Source of the DNA: Ruminococcaceae bacterium UBA3215
GTDB taxonomy: Bacteria; Bacillota; Clostridia; Oscillospirales; Ruminococcaceae
Assembly: GCA_002363155.1 (NCBI GenBank)
Contig: DEWH01000030.1
Location: 3,731 to 67,730 of the forward strand
Reading direction: 5' to 3'
Length of the DNA: 64,000 nt
Shown: positions 43,204 through 52,310 of the stretch, in pieces
Layout: each line of letters opens with the position of its first letter
How positions within the stretch are numbered: the stretch's first letter is position 1
Translations under genes and position numbers: made by a program
Notes under the pieces: generated by a model
Databases searched by the model: none
Seen by the model: only the letters and a program-made list of their open reading frames with translations
Told to the model about the DNA's origin: nothing

Positions 43204-43497
43204 TTAAATGACAAAGTATATCAGAAGCGAGAAAAGACTATCGAGAATTTTGCCGCTGCGTATAGACTGTGTGAATATAGCTGCAATAAATACTATAAGG
43301 CCGTACTTATATCTGCATATACCTGCTGTGAGAATAACAAACAGTTCCGTAAAAGTGAATACTATTCCCATATATTCTATACGCGCAACAGAGGCGGCAA
43401 CATTTTCCTCTGAACGGAGTCCCAGAACTATCTCTGTCATAACGAATGGTATACAGAGTGTTATAATGGTCCGTAATATTTTCTGCTATTTTGTCAT
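43204..43497 (-). pseudogene. Small membrane protein frame with an amber codon at position 4
   Basis: From an ATG at 43495-43497, behind a GGGAAG-like site, the minus strand reads MTK, TAG, then QKILRTIITLCIPFVMTEIVLGLRSEENVAASVARIEYMGIVFTFTELFVILTAGICRYKYGLIVFIAAIFTQ... to a stop at 43204. Two or three hydrophobic segments and natural codon choice suggest a real, recently broken gene. Translation could restart at the internal ATG 43438-43440, but no ribosome site is seen. The family is not recognised. Confidence 0.4.
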
Positions 43498-43795
43498 TTC
43501 ACACCGTATTTCTTCCCTTTGACATTAGTTTGTAAAATTATTATACTACCAAAAGTCCGGAATGTAAAGAATTGTTCGGTTATAGTTTATCCCCTGCTTT
43601 TCGGCAGGGGATAAAACATTTTTTATAAATCTATCACGCCTTGACCGTAACGACTTTTGAGAACTTAAGAAGATAACGTAAATTTTTTTTATTTATTGAT
43701 AATGTTTACACGAAAAATGAACCTTCGGTACCGAGATTTCAAAGCTCCGAAGGTTCATTTTAATGGGGTTTATCAGTCAAAGGTCAAAATCCGAA
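43498..43795. other. Intergenic region with two terminators
   Basis: GTTTATCCCCTGC/GCAGGGGATAAAAC (43585-43616) is followed by ATTTTTT on the plus strand. AAAATGAACCTTCGG/CCGAAGGTTCATTTT (43714-43761) is followed by TTTTTCG on the minus strand and ends the 43796-44470 gene. No gene is seen. Confidence 0.8.
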
Positions 43796-44470
43796 TTACG
43801 CAGTCTGCTCCGCGGCAGTTTTCTTATCCTTGCGCGCACCCTTTGTTTTTGTACCGTTTGCGGGCTTGCTCTTTTCGGTCTTCTCGCCCGACACTTTTAT
43901 CCCGACAAGCTCGTCGCTGTCGTTGTACTTGAGTTCGAGAATATCACCGACCGCTATATCAGCCGCCGTCACGGTCTTGCCGCCCTTCTTGAGCGAAATT
44001 CTGTCGGTAAGTGTGACTGTCAGAGTTTTGCCATTCTCGGTAAACTCGCCCTGCTTGCCGCCCTTGTGCTTGCCGCGCTTGCTCTCGGGCTTTGTCTTTG
44101 CGGTATCGGAAGCGCTATCGGCAGTCGCGTCTGTGGTGTTTGCCGTGCTGTCGGAAGGCTTCAACTTCTGCTTCTTTTCGGGCTTTTCCTTTTTTACGGT
44201 CGTTGTACCGTCGCTTGCTGCCGCGTTATCGGCGGTCTGAGCGGGCTTTTCCGGCTTCGCAAACTCGCCGAGAGCGAGAGTTATCTCGCTTCCGTTCACA
44301 GCGGTGACTTTGCCGACCTTGATGTTTTTCGCCTTCGGCTTCTGTGTGTCAGCCTGTGCAGTTACGGCAGGCTGTGCGGTGTTATCGGCATACGCGGTGA
44401 CAGCGGAGACCGATGTTGCAGCCATGATCAAAGCACAAAGAATAGCTGCGGTTTTTACTGATCTTCTCAT
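43796..44470 (-). CDS. Secreted lysine/threonine-rich protein with a beta-barrel-like core
   Basis: A 224-residue protein. The start at 44470 (MRRSVKTAAILCALIMAATSVSAVTAYA) gives a signal peptide and has AAAGGAAC upstream. A DUF5666-like beta pattern is split in two: NIKVGKVTAVNGSEITLALGE and, about 80 residues on, ENGKTLTVTLTDRISLKKGGKTVTAADIAVGDILELKYND. A low-complexity KPEKKQKLKPSDST insert lies between. The tail is strongly basic. It lies downstream of a two-component system and may be its target. Function unknown. Confidence 0.75.
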   Translation of the reverse strand: MRRSVKTAAILCALIMAATSVSAVTAYADNTAQPAVTAQADTQKPKAKNIKVGKVTAVNGSEITLALGEFAKPEKPAQTADNAAASDGTTTVKKEKPEKKQKLKPSDSTANTTDATADSASDTAKTKPESKRGKHKGGKQGEFTENGKTLTVTLTDRISLKKGGKTVTAADIAVGDILELKYNDSDELVGIKVSGEKTEKSKPANGTKTKGARKDKKTAAEQTA

Positions 44471-44569
44471 AGTGATCACGTTCCTTTCGTTGTTGTTTTG
44501 TAGGGGTTTTGCTTTGATATACACATAATAACACGGTTTCCTTAAAATAATCTTTAATGCAGAAGAATT

Positions 44570-45880
44570 TTATTCGCGCCAAGTGAATGTGAATGTCGTC
44601 AGTCTGTCCGGCGAGGATGCGGCGGTAAGCATTCCCTTATGCTTGTCGGCTATGGCTTTCGCAATTGACAGCCCCAGTCCGAACCCGCCCGTTGATGATG
44701 TCCGCGATTTGTCGGTTCGGTAGAAGCGGTCGAACAGCCGTGAAAGCTCCTCCGGCGGGATATACTCGCCCTTGTTCGACACGGTAAGGATATTGCGGTT
44801 CTTTTTGTGGTGCAGCGCCACCTTTACTTCCTCGCTTCCGACGGAATGGCGTATCGCGTTGTCGATCAGAATATTCGCGAGCCGCTCGATCATCTCCCTG
44901 TCGCCTTTGCAGGAAATATCAGGTTCGATCTCCGTCACAAGCGTGTGACCGTTCTCGAACGCCAGCGCCTCTGTCGCGAGGCACACGCCCTCTATCGCTT
45001 CGGAAGCGTTGAACTCGGACATCAGCAGCTTTGTTTCCTCCCTGTCATCTTTCGACAGGTAAAGCATCTGGTTTATCAGCTTCGACATTTTACCGGTCTC
45101 GGATTTGATGTATTCAAACCATTTATCCTGCTCCGAAACAGTCTTTTCGGGCTCCGACGTTATGACGTCGATGTTTGCGGAAATGACAGTCAGCGGGGTT
45201 TTCAGCTCGTGAGACGCGTTCGCAAAAAACTCCTTCTGACTGCTCCACGCTCGGGAAATGGGCTTCACTATCCAGCCGGAAACAAGCACGCTTATCGGGA
45301 ACAGCAAGATAAGCGCGCCTATCCCGACCGCGATCAGCACGATGAGAAGCCGCCCCATTGTCTCAATCTGATTGGTGCGGTCGATGAAGATGACCCGTGT
45401 CCTGCCGCCCGACTGTTTTACAAAGTATCGGTATGACACATCGGATAGACGGATATATCCGTTTTCGCTGTTCTGCGCGGCTATGCTTTCGGCAGCTTCG
45501 CCTATCTCGTCCTCGTTGTCGGGCTTATTATAGGAGCTGCTGTAAGCTATCTCTTTTACAGTCCCCTCCGATGACATCAGAACAGATATCCAGCTTCGCG
45601 AAGATTGCCTTTTTGCGGGCTGGCGGTTGTTGCCGGAGGGACTGCGCTTTGACGGATCGGAAGCTTCCGGCGGCTCCGGCTTTTTATCATCGCTGCGCTT
45701 GTCGGAGTCCTCGCGGGTCACGGCGGTCAGCGCCGAATCGACGGATTTGTCCGTTTCCTCTGTTTCGGAGTGCTGCATAAATATATAAATACCGACAACG
45801 ACCGCTGCTATCAGCAGAGTAAGACCTGCCATGATGACAGCGGTTATGCGGATACGAAGTTTCTTTATCATTCCCGTCAC
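44570..45880 (-). CDS. Sensor histidine kinase
   Basis: A 436-residue kinase. TM1 is at ~8-32. An extracytoplasmic sensor region of ~130 residues follows, with a basic Lys/Arg/Pro-rich insert. TM2 is MGRLLIVLIAVGIGALILLFPISVLVSGWIV. HisKA has the phospho-acceptor histidine in ASHELKTPLTVI. The HATPase motifs are LIDNAIRHS and GGFGLGLSIAKAIADKH. Its ATG overlaps the stop of the response regulator (ATGA), so the two form one operon. The signal is unknown. Confidence 0.93.
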   Translation of the reverse strand: MTGMIKKLRIRITAVIMAGLTLLIAAVVVGIYIFMQHSETEETDKSVDSALTAVTREDSDKRSDDKKPEPPEASDPSKRSPSGNNRQPAKRQSSRSWISVLMSSEGTVKEIAYSSSYNKPDNEDEIGEAAESIAAQNSENGYIRLSDVSYRYFVKQSGGRTRVIFIDRTNQIETMGRLLIVLIAVGIGALILLFPISVLVSGWIVKPISRAWSSQKEFFANASHELKTPLTVISANIDVITSEPEKTVSEQDKWFEYIKSETGKMSKLINQMLYLSKDDREETKLLMSEFNASEAIEGVCLATEALAFENGHTLVTEIEPDISCKGDREMIERLANILIDNAIRHSVGSEEVKVALHHKKNRNILTVSNKGEYIPPEELSRLFDRFYRTDKSRTSSTGGFGLGLSIAKAIADKHKGMLTAASSPDRLTTFTFTWRE

Positions 45881-46554
45881 CTCGCTTCAAGGCTGTAGCC
45901 CACGCCGCGCAGCGTTTTTATCGACACATTCGACTTGATATACCCGAGCTTTTTGCGCAGGAATGAGATATAGACTTCGACGTTGTTATATTCTGCGTCG
46001 GAGTCATATCCCCATATCTTCTCGAGCAGGTTTTCCTTTGTCAGCACCCGTTCGCGGTTGCGAAGGAGCATCTCCATTATCGAGAACTCTTTCAGTCCGA
46101 GCTTCACGGAATTTGACTTGCAGGAGAGTGTGTAAGTCGAAAGCTCCAGCGACAGATCACTGTACGAAAGCGTGTCGTCGCAGACAAGCTCCGAGGTGCT
46201 GCGCCGACCGAGTGCACGTACCCTCGCGAGGAGTTCCTCTGTCGCGAACGGCTTTGTGAGGTAGTCATCCGCGCCGCTGTCGAGACCCTTTACCTTGTCG
46301 GATATCTCGTCCTTTGCCGTGAGAAGTATTACCGGAGTTTTTATGCCGTCCTTCCGGAGATTACGGAGAACATCTATCCCGTTCATTCCCGGGAGCATGA
46401 TATCCAGCACTATCACATCGTATATTCCCGAAAGCGCGTTGTCAAGCCCGTCGATGCCGTTGTATGAAGTGTCGGCGGTCATTTTGTTTTTTGTAAATAT
46501 CTGAACGAGTGCGTCGGCAAGGCGTTTCTCGTCCTCGACTATCAGGATTTTCAT
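45877..46554 (-). CDS. OmpR-family response regulator
   Basis: A 225-residue regulator with a receiver domain (MKILIVEDEKRLADALVQIF, phospho-Asp in YDVIVLDIMLPGMNGIDVL, LLTAKDE) and an OmpR-type winged helix (KEFSIMEMLLRNRERVLTKENLLEKIWGYDSDAEYNNVEVYISFLRKKL). The start at 46554 is the conserved one; the longer frame to 46593 runs into the preceding gene. It is coupled to the kinase gene by a 4-bp overlap. Confidence 0.94.
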   Translation of the reverse strand: MKILIVEDEKRLADALVQIFTKNKMTADTSYNGIDGLDNALSGIYDVIVLDIMLPGMNGIDVLRNLRKDGIKTPVILLTAKDEISDKVKGLDSGADDYLTKPFATEELLARVRALGRRSTSELVCDDTLSYSDLSLELSTYTLSCKSNSVKLGLKEFSIMEMLLRNRERVLTKENLLEKIWGYDSDAEYNNVEVYISFLRKKLGYIKSNVSIKTLRGVGYSLEAR

Positions 46555-46589
46555 AAAGCACCTCGTTTTATGCTTTTCTTGATTTATAG

Positions 46590-47158
46590 TCAATTCGTTC
46601 CCGTAAGTGCAACGCCGTTCACATAAAGCGTATAGCCGTTGGAAATGATGCCCGACGCGTCGCCGTCAAAGCTTGTGACATAGCTGTCACCCGTGAGATT
46701 CCATGTGCAGCCGGAACCGAGAGTTACGGAAACTTTGCCGACTTCTGTGGAAACTGTATCGCCCGCGGCGTTCGTGATATTGCCGTTGATGTAACCTGTG
46801 AAAGAAGAATTATCGGAAAGGTTCAGCGTAAGCTCGGAGTTGCTGCCGCCGAATCCACCGCCGGGAGCGCCGTTCCGTCCGGCTTGTCGGGCGGAGTGCC
46901 GCCGCCTTCACCGTCGGGCTTGTCGGGAGGAGTCCCGCCTTCGGGCATTTCCGGAGGAGCGCCCTCGGGCTTTTTGTTTTCATTGGAGGTATCGCTCTGC
47001 TCGTCCGTAACAGCAGCAGTTTGTTCTGTTTCGGAAACATTTGTCTGCTCAGCCGCTGTCGCGGACTGCTCAGAGCCGGTATTTGAGGTACTTGTGCCGC
47101 AGGCTGCAAGAGAAGCAACAAGCATTATCGCTATTATTGATGATAAATACTTTTTCAT
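46590..47158 (-). pseudogene. Lipoprotein with carbohydrate-binding-like C-terminus, frameshifted
   Basis: The first 96 residues form a lipoprotein (MKKYLSSIIAIMLVASLAACG, lipobox LAAC) with a Pro/Gly/Asp-rich linker (PEGGTPPDKPDGEGGG...). Near 46873 the frame breaks. The adjacent frame continues as GAPGGGFGGSNSELTLNLSDNSSFTGYINGNITNAAGDTVSTEVGKVSVTLGSGCTWNLTGDSYVTSFDGDASGI... to a stop at 46590. That part looks like the beta-helical DUF4353/Cthe_2159-type carbohydrate-binding family. One added A in GGAAC (to give GGA AAC) restores a single protein, so this is a 1-base deletion or a read error. It heads the two-component operon. Confidence 0.75.
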
Positions 47159-47247
47159 ATTGATCTCTCCTTCTGTATCTTTTCAAACGTTTCCGTTTGA
47201 TTTATCTGTATTATAGCAGCCGAACCTAAAATCAAATTAAGAAAAAT

Positions 47248-47284
47248 AAAAAAGCTATAAATTTTTGAAATTCATAGCTTTTCG
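47248..47284 (-). terminator. Terminator of the galactan operon
   Basis: AAAAGCTATAAATTT pairs with AAATTCATAGCTTTT (one mismatch). On the minus strand TTTTTATTTTT follows. Confidence 0.85.
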
Positions 47285-47294
47285 GAATTGCAGA

Positions 47295-47537
47295 TCATTT
47301 CAGTATATCGACTGTGTTCCTGTCCGTTCTTTCAGCAGCCAGACGCGAATAGTCCGTACCAATATATCTGTTCTTGCCCGTGTTTTTGGCCTTGTAAAGA
47401 TTGGCGTCAGCCTGACTCATCATCAGCCTGAGATCATCGTTCAGCCTTGCATTGCCGCAGACATATCCTCCGGAGAAGTTCACTCTGTCGGCGGAGCCCT
47501 CTTCTATTAAAATTTCTTCAAGGTGCTTTTTTATCAT
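47295..47537 (-). pseudogene. C-terminal remnant of a GGDEF (diguanylate cyclase) gene
   Basis: The 80-residue frame has HLEEILIEEGSADRVNFSGGYVCGNARLNDDLRLMMSQADANLYKAKNTGKNRYIG, the last third of a GGDEF domain. The GGDEF catalytic motif is absent. It starts 4 bp inside the galactokinase 3' end without a ribosome site of note. It is debris fused to the operon end by deletion and cannot make c-di-GMP. Confidence 0.82.
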
Positions 47538-48811
47538 ACAAGCTGTATGCCGCCCGCGTTCCTTATGCGGAGTTTATGACAGCTTCCCTCGCCGAACAGC
47601 GCGTCCATGCTGCTCCGGTACTTATCCGCAAGCTCGTTGGGCACGAATGCCTGTATCGTTCCCGCAAACCCGCCGCCATGAACGCGGCATGCACCTGCAC
47701 CGTGAAGCGTTCTTTCGCTTACTGCAAGAGCAAGGGTTATGCCCTGAGAGAAAGGATCCTTTGTGGAATAGAGATTCTGGAGCCACATAGCCGAAGATCT
47801 TCCGGACTTCTTGACGATATCGAGAAAGTGCGCTATAGCGCCGCTTTCTATGGCTTTTGCAGCTATCGCAGCCCGCTTGTTCTCTGCGAAGAAGTGGCCG
47901 GCTCTGAGAAGAGCACGGTCGCTGCAGGTCTTGCGGAGTTCGGGGAGCTTATCAAAGAACTCGTTCTCATCGCAGGCGCGCAGATACTCCTTGCCGAGCT
48001 GTTTCGCAACGCTGAACATCTCGGAGGGGACTGCGGAATAGTCGTCCGAGAGATCGGCGTGGCTGCCCTTCGTATCGGTGATGAACAGGGTATAGCCATA
48101 TCTGTCGAGGTCGCATTCCGCTGCAGTTACCTTCGGCGCGGAAGTATCCTCGAAATCCATGAACACCGCGCTTCCCACAGAGCATACAGTCTGATCCATA
48201 AGCCCGCTCTTCTTGCCGAAATACTCGTTCTCGGCATACTGACCCATTTTCGCTATCTCTATCGCTCCTGCCTTACCGCCGTTGTAATAGCAGTCTGTCA
48301 TAGTTCCGATAAGCACCTCGAAAGCTGCGGAAGAAGAAAGACCGCTGCCGCTCAGAACGTTTGAGGTGGTGTATGCGTCAAATCCGCCTGTTTTCAGTCC
48401 GCGCTTTACAAAACCTGCAGCAACACCGCGTATGAGCGCAGCGGAACTGCCGTTTTCACCGGGTACCGGCGCAGTGTCGGCAATATCCACATTGTCCTGA
48501 TCGTGACCCTCGGATTTTATCCGGATAACGGTGCTGTCATTGAACGAAACTATGCCGATGACATCAAGATCGACTGCCGCAGCAAGCACGCAGCCATGCT
48601 GATGATCGGTATGGTTTCCGCATATCTCGGTGCGTCCGGGGGCGGAGAAAAGATGCACTTCTCCGCTGTCCGGGAATGAAGCTGCAAACCCGTCACAGGC
48701 TGCGGAATAACGCGCACGCTGGATATCAAGAGCTTCTTCTCCGTAGAGTCCGGTAAGCTTGCCGTCAAGTTCTCCGGCATTGATCTTTGCCTTTAATTCA
48801 CTGATACTCAT
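47534..48811 (-). CDS. galK: Galactokinase
   Basis: A 425-residue GHMP-family kinase converting galactose to galactose-1-phosphate with ATP. It has the galactokinase signature GRTEICGNHTDHQHG, the ATP motif NVLSGSGLSSSAAFEV and the C-terminal CRVHGGGFAGTIQAFV. It is the last intact gene of the galactan operon, 12 bp after the beta-galactosidase, and feeds the Leloir pathway. galT and galE are not in the window. Confidence 0.95.
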   Translation of the reverse strand: MSISELKAKINAGELDGKLTGLYGEEALDIQRARYSAACDGFAASFPDSGEVHLFSAPGRTEICGNHTDHQHGCVLAAAVDLDVIGIVSFNDSTVIRIKSEGHDQDNVDIADTAPVPGENGSSAALIRGVAAGFVKRGLKTGGFDAYTTSNVLSGSGLSSSAAFEVLIGTMTDCYYNGGKAGAIEIAKMGQYAENEYFGKKSGLMDQTVCSVGSAVFMDFEDTSAPKVTAAECDLDRYGYTLFITDTKGSHADLSDDYSAVPSEMFSVAKQLGKEYLRACDENEFFDKLPELRKTCSDRALLRAGHFFAENKRAAIAAKAIESGAIAHFLDIVKKSGRSSAMWLQNLYSTKDPFSQGITLALAVSERTLHGAGACRVHGGGFAGTIQAFVPNELADKYRSSMDALFGEGSCHKLRIRNAGGIQLV

Positions 48812-48823
48812 AACGTTATCCTT

Positions 48824-51800
48824 TCAAACGAACATGAACGATCTGAAATCGAAGTCGCACCCCGGCAGGAACACGAACGACACCTTTACCCTGCCGGAAA
48901 TGCCGGTCATCGGGAACTCACGCGGGACATATCCCTCCGAACCCGCAAATTCACACACAAAGCGCCCGCCGTGCTCTCCGTCAAGGATCACCTGTATGCT
49001 GTTCACGGCAAGCCTTGTCCTGCCGGTGATTATGATCTTATCCGGTTTATGGGCAGTAAAATCGAACTCGCCGAAACCGAGTATAACATTGTTGCCTATG
49101 CCGGTGACCGCGTCCTGTTCAACGGTGTATTTGTCCCCGTAGATGCTCTCACGGCTCACGGCGGGTATCTCGGACGTTTCTTTATACCGCTTCTCAAACA
49201 GAAATCCTTTTATATCCGCTTTCACATCTGCCGCAGCGCTTATTGTATGCACACCGCGAAGGGTTTTCGTGAGTCTGTAGGTTTCCGCCTGATATTCGAG
49301 CCACTTTGAGGGTCTGCAGTATCCGAAGTCTCCGATAAGCTCACCCTTTTCCGGCGTTCCGTCGTAAAGCCGTATCCTTATCTCATCTTCGCGCTCCGTA
49401 AATACCGGTATAGTTACAGTGTCCGTACCGACATCACCGAAGTCAATGTTCTCGATACCGAACCAGCCTCCGCCGATGCCTGTTCTCATACCGTGGTCTA
49501 TGCCGTTTTTGACATCTCCGCCGGTTAGACTGCACAATCCGCTTTCTATGAGGCTGTAAGGGTCGTGGAAAGCGCTTCCGAGCCCCTTGCCCGTGAGCTT
49601 CACCGCCGACATAAGCTTCACACGGTCTGTGCCGTTCCTGCACAGAGCACGCAGGTAGAACTCGCCGTCGCTTATGCATTCCACAGTCACTCCGCTGCTG
49701 TCGGCATCGGTTATCTTCGCAAGTTTCGTGTCTATACCGTTAGCGCTCGTAAGGCGGTATGTCATGTCGCTGTACGAGGCGTTGGCGGGGTGCAGAACGG
49801 TGCTGAACCGCATCGTTCTCCGCTCCGGAGTGAATGTCCGGCTCTCGCTTATAAGCTCAATCTTACGCACGGGAATGTCGTCTGTGATAAACGAGCCGCT
49901 GTTCTCCTCGATGCAGCTCACGCCCTCCGGCACCTCGGCTGGAACTGCTTTAAGCGTTAATTCCATACCTATCGCCGACGGTGATGATATGCTCACATTA
50001 ATATCTCCCGGCTTGTCCTTTGCTGCAATTATCGCCAGCAGCTTTCCGGAGAAAAGTCTGCGGGATATGCCCTTGTACTGCTCGAAGTCCTGTGAGTCGC
50101 CATTGTCGAGACCTATGAGCCTGCCTGCGCCGGTAACTTCCACATTAACGCGGTCGGAGGCGTTCGCCACAAACTCGTTGTCCTCGTCATACGCGGAGAT
50201 CTCCACGAATATCAGGTCGCGCCCGTCGGCTCTCAGTTCCGACTTGTCCGGCTCACCTATGATGTGGTGAGTATCGCCGAAGCTTTGTCTGTGATCACGG
50301 GCGCGCTCCTTGCCGGTCTCATCGCAGCCCTTAGCAAGAAGCCGACCCTTCTCATACGGCAGTTTCACATTCATAAGCAGCTCTTTGCCGTGAGCGCGGT
50401 CAAATTCCTGCTCCTTTATAAGCTTTTCGTTAAGGTACAGCCCGACTTTCGCAAGATTTGAAGCTACCCGTATATCTATCACTTCGCCCTCGCTGAAATC
50501 CCAGTGCGGGAAGATATGCACAAACGGCTCTGTGCAGCTATCCGTCCACGCGCCTCGGAAAACATACGCGCCGTCCTTCTCGAAACCGGCAGTGTCGAAC
50601 TGACCGAAGAAGCTGTTTTTGCTGTCGTAGGGGGTAGGCTCGCCGATGTAGTCAAAGCCTGTCCAGATAAACTGACCGGCGCAGTATTCCGCGTCACGGT
50701 CGGGTATTATGCAGGCTTCCCAGCTTTTCGCCGCCCATATGGGCGACCCGTTTCCGAGCGCCGAGCACTGGCCGTCGTCGTTGCCGAGGTCGGACTGTTC
50801 AAGCGGGAAATGATAGATGCCGCGGCTTGTGACTACCGAGGAAGTCTCGCTTCCGTAAATGCAGCGGTCGGGGTATTTTTCGTGGTCTTTTTTGTAAAGC
50901 TCTTCGGCATAGTTGTAGCCTGCGATCTTCAGTATATCCGCGCATTTCTGACCGTTCTCCGTGCGCATCTGGTTTGAGCCGATCGTCACATAGCCGTTGC
51001 GGCGCGGATCGTGGAGACGCACGAGCCTCTTCATAAGCGTTGTAAGCTCCTGACCATGTTCATCGGCTCCGGTATCGGGGATCTCGTTGCCGATGCTCCA
51101 TGCGAAAACACAGGGGTGAGAACGGTCACGGCGTACCCATGACGCTATATCACGCTCCCGCCATTCTTTCGCGAAACGGACATAATCGTACTCTGTCTTA
51201 GGTATCTCCCACACGTCCGTAAATTCCGAGAGGACGAGGAATCCCATTTCGTCCGCAAGCTCGAACAGCTCGACGGCAGCGGGATTATGGGAGGTGCGTA
51301 TCGCGTTCACTCCCATTGTGCGAAGCTTTTTGAGCTTGCGGCGCAGCGCGTTTTTGTTCACCGCCGCTCCGAGCGCTCCGAGGTCGTGATGCTCGCAGAC
51401 GCCGTGTATCTTCACCTGTCTGCCGTTGAGGAAGAATCCGCTGTTCTCGGTAAAAAGTATGTCACGGAATCCGAATTTCGTGATCTGCGAATCTATCACC
51501 TCGCCGTCCTTTTTCAGCTCGGTAAGGCATTCATACAGCTTCGGACAGTCTATGTCCCACCTCAACGCCCCGTCAACGGTCAGCGTCTGCGTATTGACCG
51601 CATATTTACAGCCTTCCCTTGCAAGCGGTGCAAGAAGGCTGCTGTCGGCTGCTGTGAGCGGGCTTTCGGTCTCGGCAAGCACTTTCCCGCCTTCAAGAAC
51701 GGCAGTGCGTACAGCAAGCCCATCAACCGTGACATCTCCGGGACGCTCCGTTTCGACGGTCACTGTCACGTTCCTGTCGGCGGAAATGTAAACTCCGTCC

Positions 51801-52234
51801 GGCATAATGTGGATATCCGGATACCGGCAGAGCCATACATTGCGGTAAATGCCGGCGCCGGAATACCAGCGGGAATTGGGAGCGCGGTGATCTACGCGTA
51901 CAGCGATAACATTCTCTCCCTCATGCAGACAGTCCGTGATGTCCGCGTCAAAGGTGGTGTAGCCGTTCTTCCACTCGAAAGCCTGCACGCCGTTCACATA
52001 CACGCGGCTGTCCATATAAACGCCCTCAAAGCGGAGCGCTGTGCGCAGCCCGTCGTTCTTATGCACATATGTTCTCCTGTACCAGCCCGTAGATGTCTTA
52101 TACAGATCCTTCGTGTCATATATGAGCCAGTCGTGCGGGAGATCGACCCGTTTCCAGCCGGAAGCGCTGTCGTACTCCGTATCTATCGGACAAAGTGAGA
52201 ACTCCCATTTATCGCAGAACAGTTTTCGTGTCAT
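48824..52234 (-). CDS. GH2 beta-galactosidase
   Basis: A 1136-residue enzyme without a signal peptide, so cytoplasmic. N-terminal sugar-binding jelly roll, Ig-like and TIM-barrel domains follow the family order. The acid/base is E384 (WSIGNEIPD) and the likely nucleophile E463 (YGSETSSV). A DUF4982-like domain comes after the barrel. The C-terminal ~250 residues include a CBM6-like fold (EDEIRIRLYDGTPEKGELIGDFGY... FLFEKRYKE). It would hydrolyse imported galacto-oligosaccharides to galactose, directly before galK. Confidence 0.93.
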   Translation of the reverse strand: MTRKLFCDKWEFSLCPIDTEYDSASGWKRVDLPHDWLIYDTKDLYKTSTGWYRRTYVHKNDGLRTALRFEGVYMDSRVYVNGVQAFEWKNGYTTFDADITDCLHEGENVIAVRVDHRAPNSRWYSGAGIYRNVWLCRYPDIHIMPDGVYISADRNVTVTVETERPGDVTVDGLAVRTAVLEGGKVLAETESPLTAADSSLLAPLAREGCKYAVNTQTLTVDGALRWDIDCPKLYECLTELKKDGEVIDSQITKFGFRDILFTENSGFFLNGRQVKIHGVCEHHDLGALGAAVNKNALRRKLKKLRTMGVNAIRTSHNPAAVELFELADEMGFLVLSEFTDVWEIPKTEYDYVRFAKEWRERDIASWVRRDRSHPCVFAWSIGNEIPDTGADEHGQELTTLMKRLVRLHDPRRNGYVTIGSNQMRTENGQKCADILKIAGYNYAEELYKKDHEKYPDRCIYGSETSSVVTSRGIYHFPLEQSDLGNDDGQCSALGNGSPIWAAKSWEACIIPDRDAEYCAGQFIWTGFDYIGEPTPYDSKNSFFGQFDTAGFEKDGAYVFRGAWTDSCTEPFVHIFPHWDFSEGEVIDIRVASNLAKVGLYLNEKLIKEQEFDRAHGKELLMNVKLPYEKGRLLAKGCDETGKERARDHRQSFGDTHHIIGEPDKSELRADGRDLIFVEISAYDEDNEFVANASDRVNVEVTGAGRLIGLDNGDSQDFEQYKGISRRLFSGKLLAIIAAKDKPGDINVSISSPSAIGMELTLKAVPAEVPEGVSCIEENSGSFITDDIPVRKIELISESRTFTPERRTMRFSTVLHPANASYSDMTYRLTSANGIDTKLAKITDADSSGVTVECISDGEFYLRALCRNGTDRVKLMSAVKLTGKGLGSAFHDPYSLIESGLCSLTGGDVKNGIDHGMRTGIGGGWFGIENIDFGDVGTDTVTIPVFTEREDEIRIRLYDGTPEKGELIGDFGYCRPSKWLEYQAETYRLTKTLRGVHTISAAADVKADIKGFLFEKRYKETSEIPAVSRESIYGDKYTVEQDAVTGIGNNVILGFGEFDFTAHKPDKIIITGRTRLAVNSIQVILDGEHGGRFVCEFAGSEGYVPREFPMTGISGRVKVSFVFLPGCDFDFRSFMFV

Positions 52235-52263
52235 CTTATCTCCGTTTCAGCCTTAAACAGACC

Positions 52264-52304
52264 GACGGCTGCCGGTACGGTCAATGCCGTGTTCAGCAGC
52301 CGTC
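52264..52304 (-). terminator. Hairpin between lacI-type regulator and beta-galactosidase gene
   Basis: GACGGCTGC (52264-52272) pairs with GCAGCCGTC (52296-52304). On the minus strand only GGTCTGTTT follows, so it is a weak terminator or an mRNA processing/stability element within the operon. Confidence 0.55.
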
Positions 52305-52310
52305 AGATCA

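Noticed and set aside
51287..52198. Plus-strand 303-codon frame
   Set aside because: It is antisense to the GH2 beta-galactosidase, whose N-terminal domains are intact in the minus frame.
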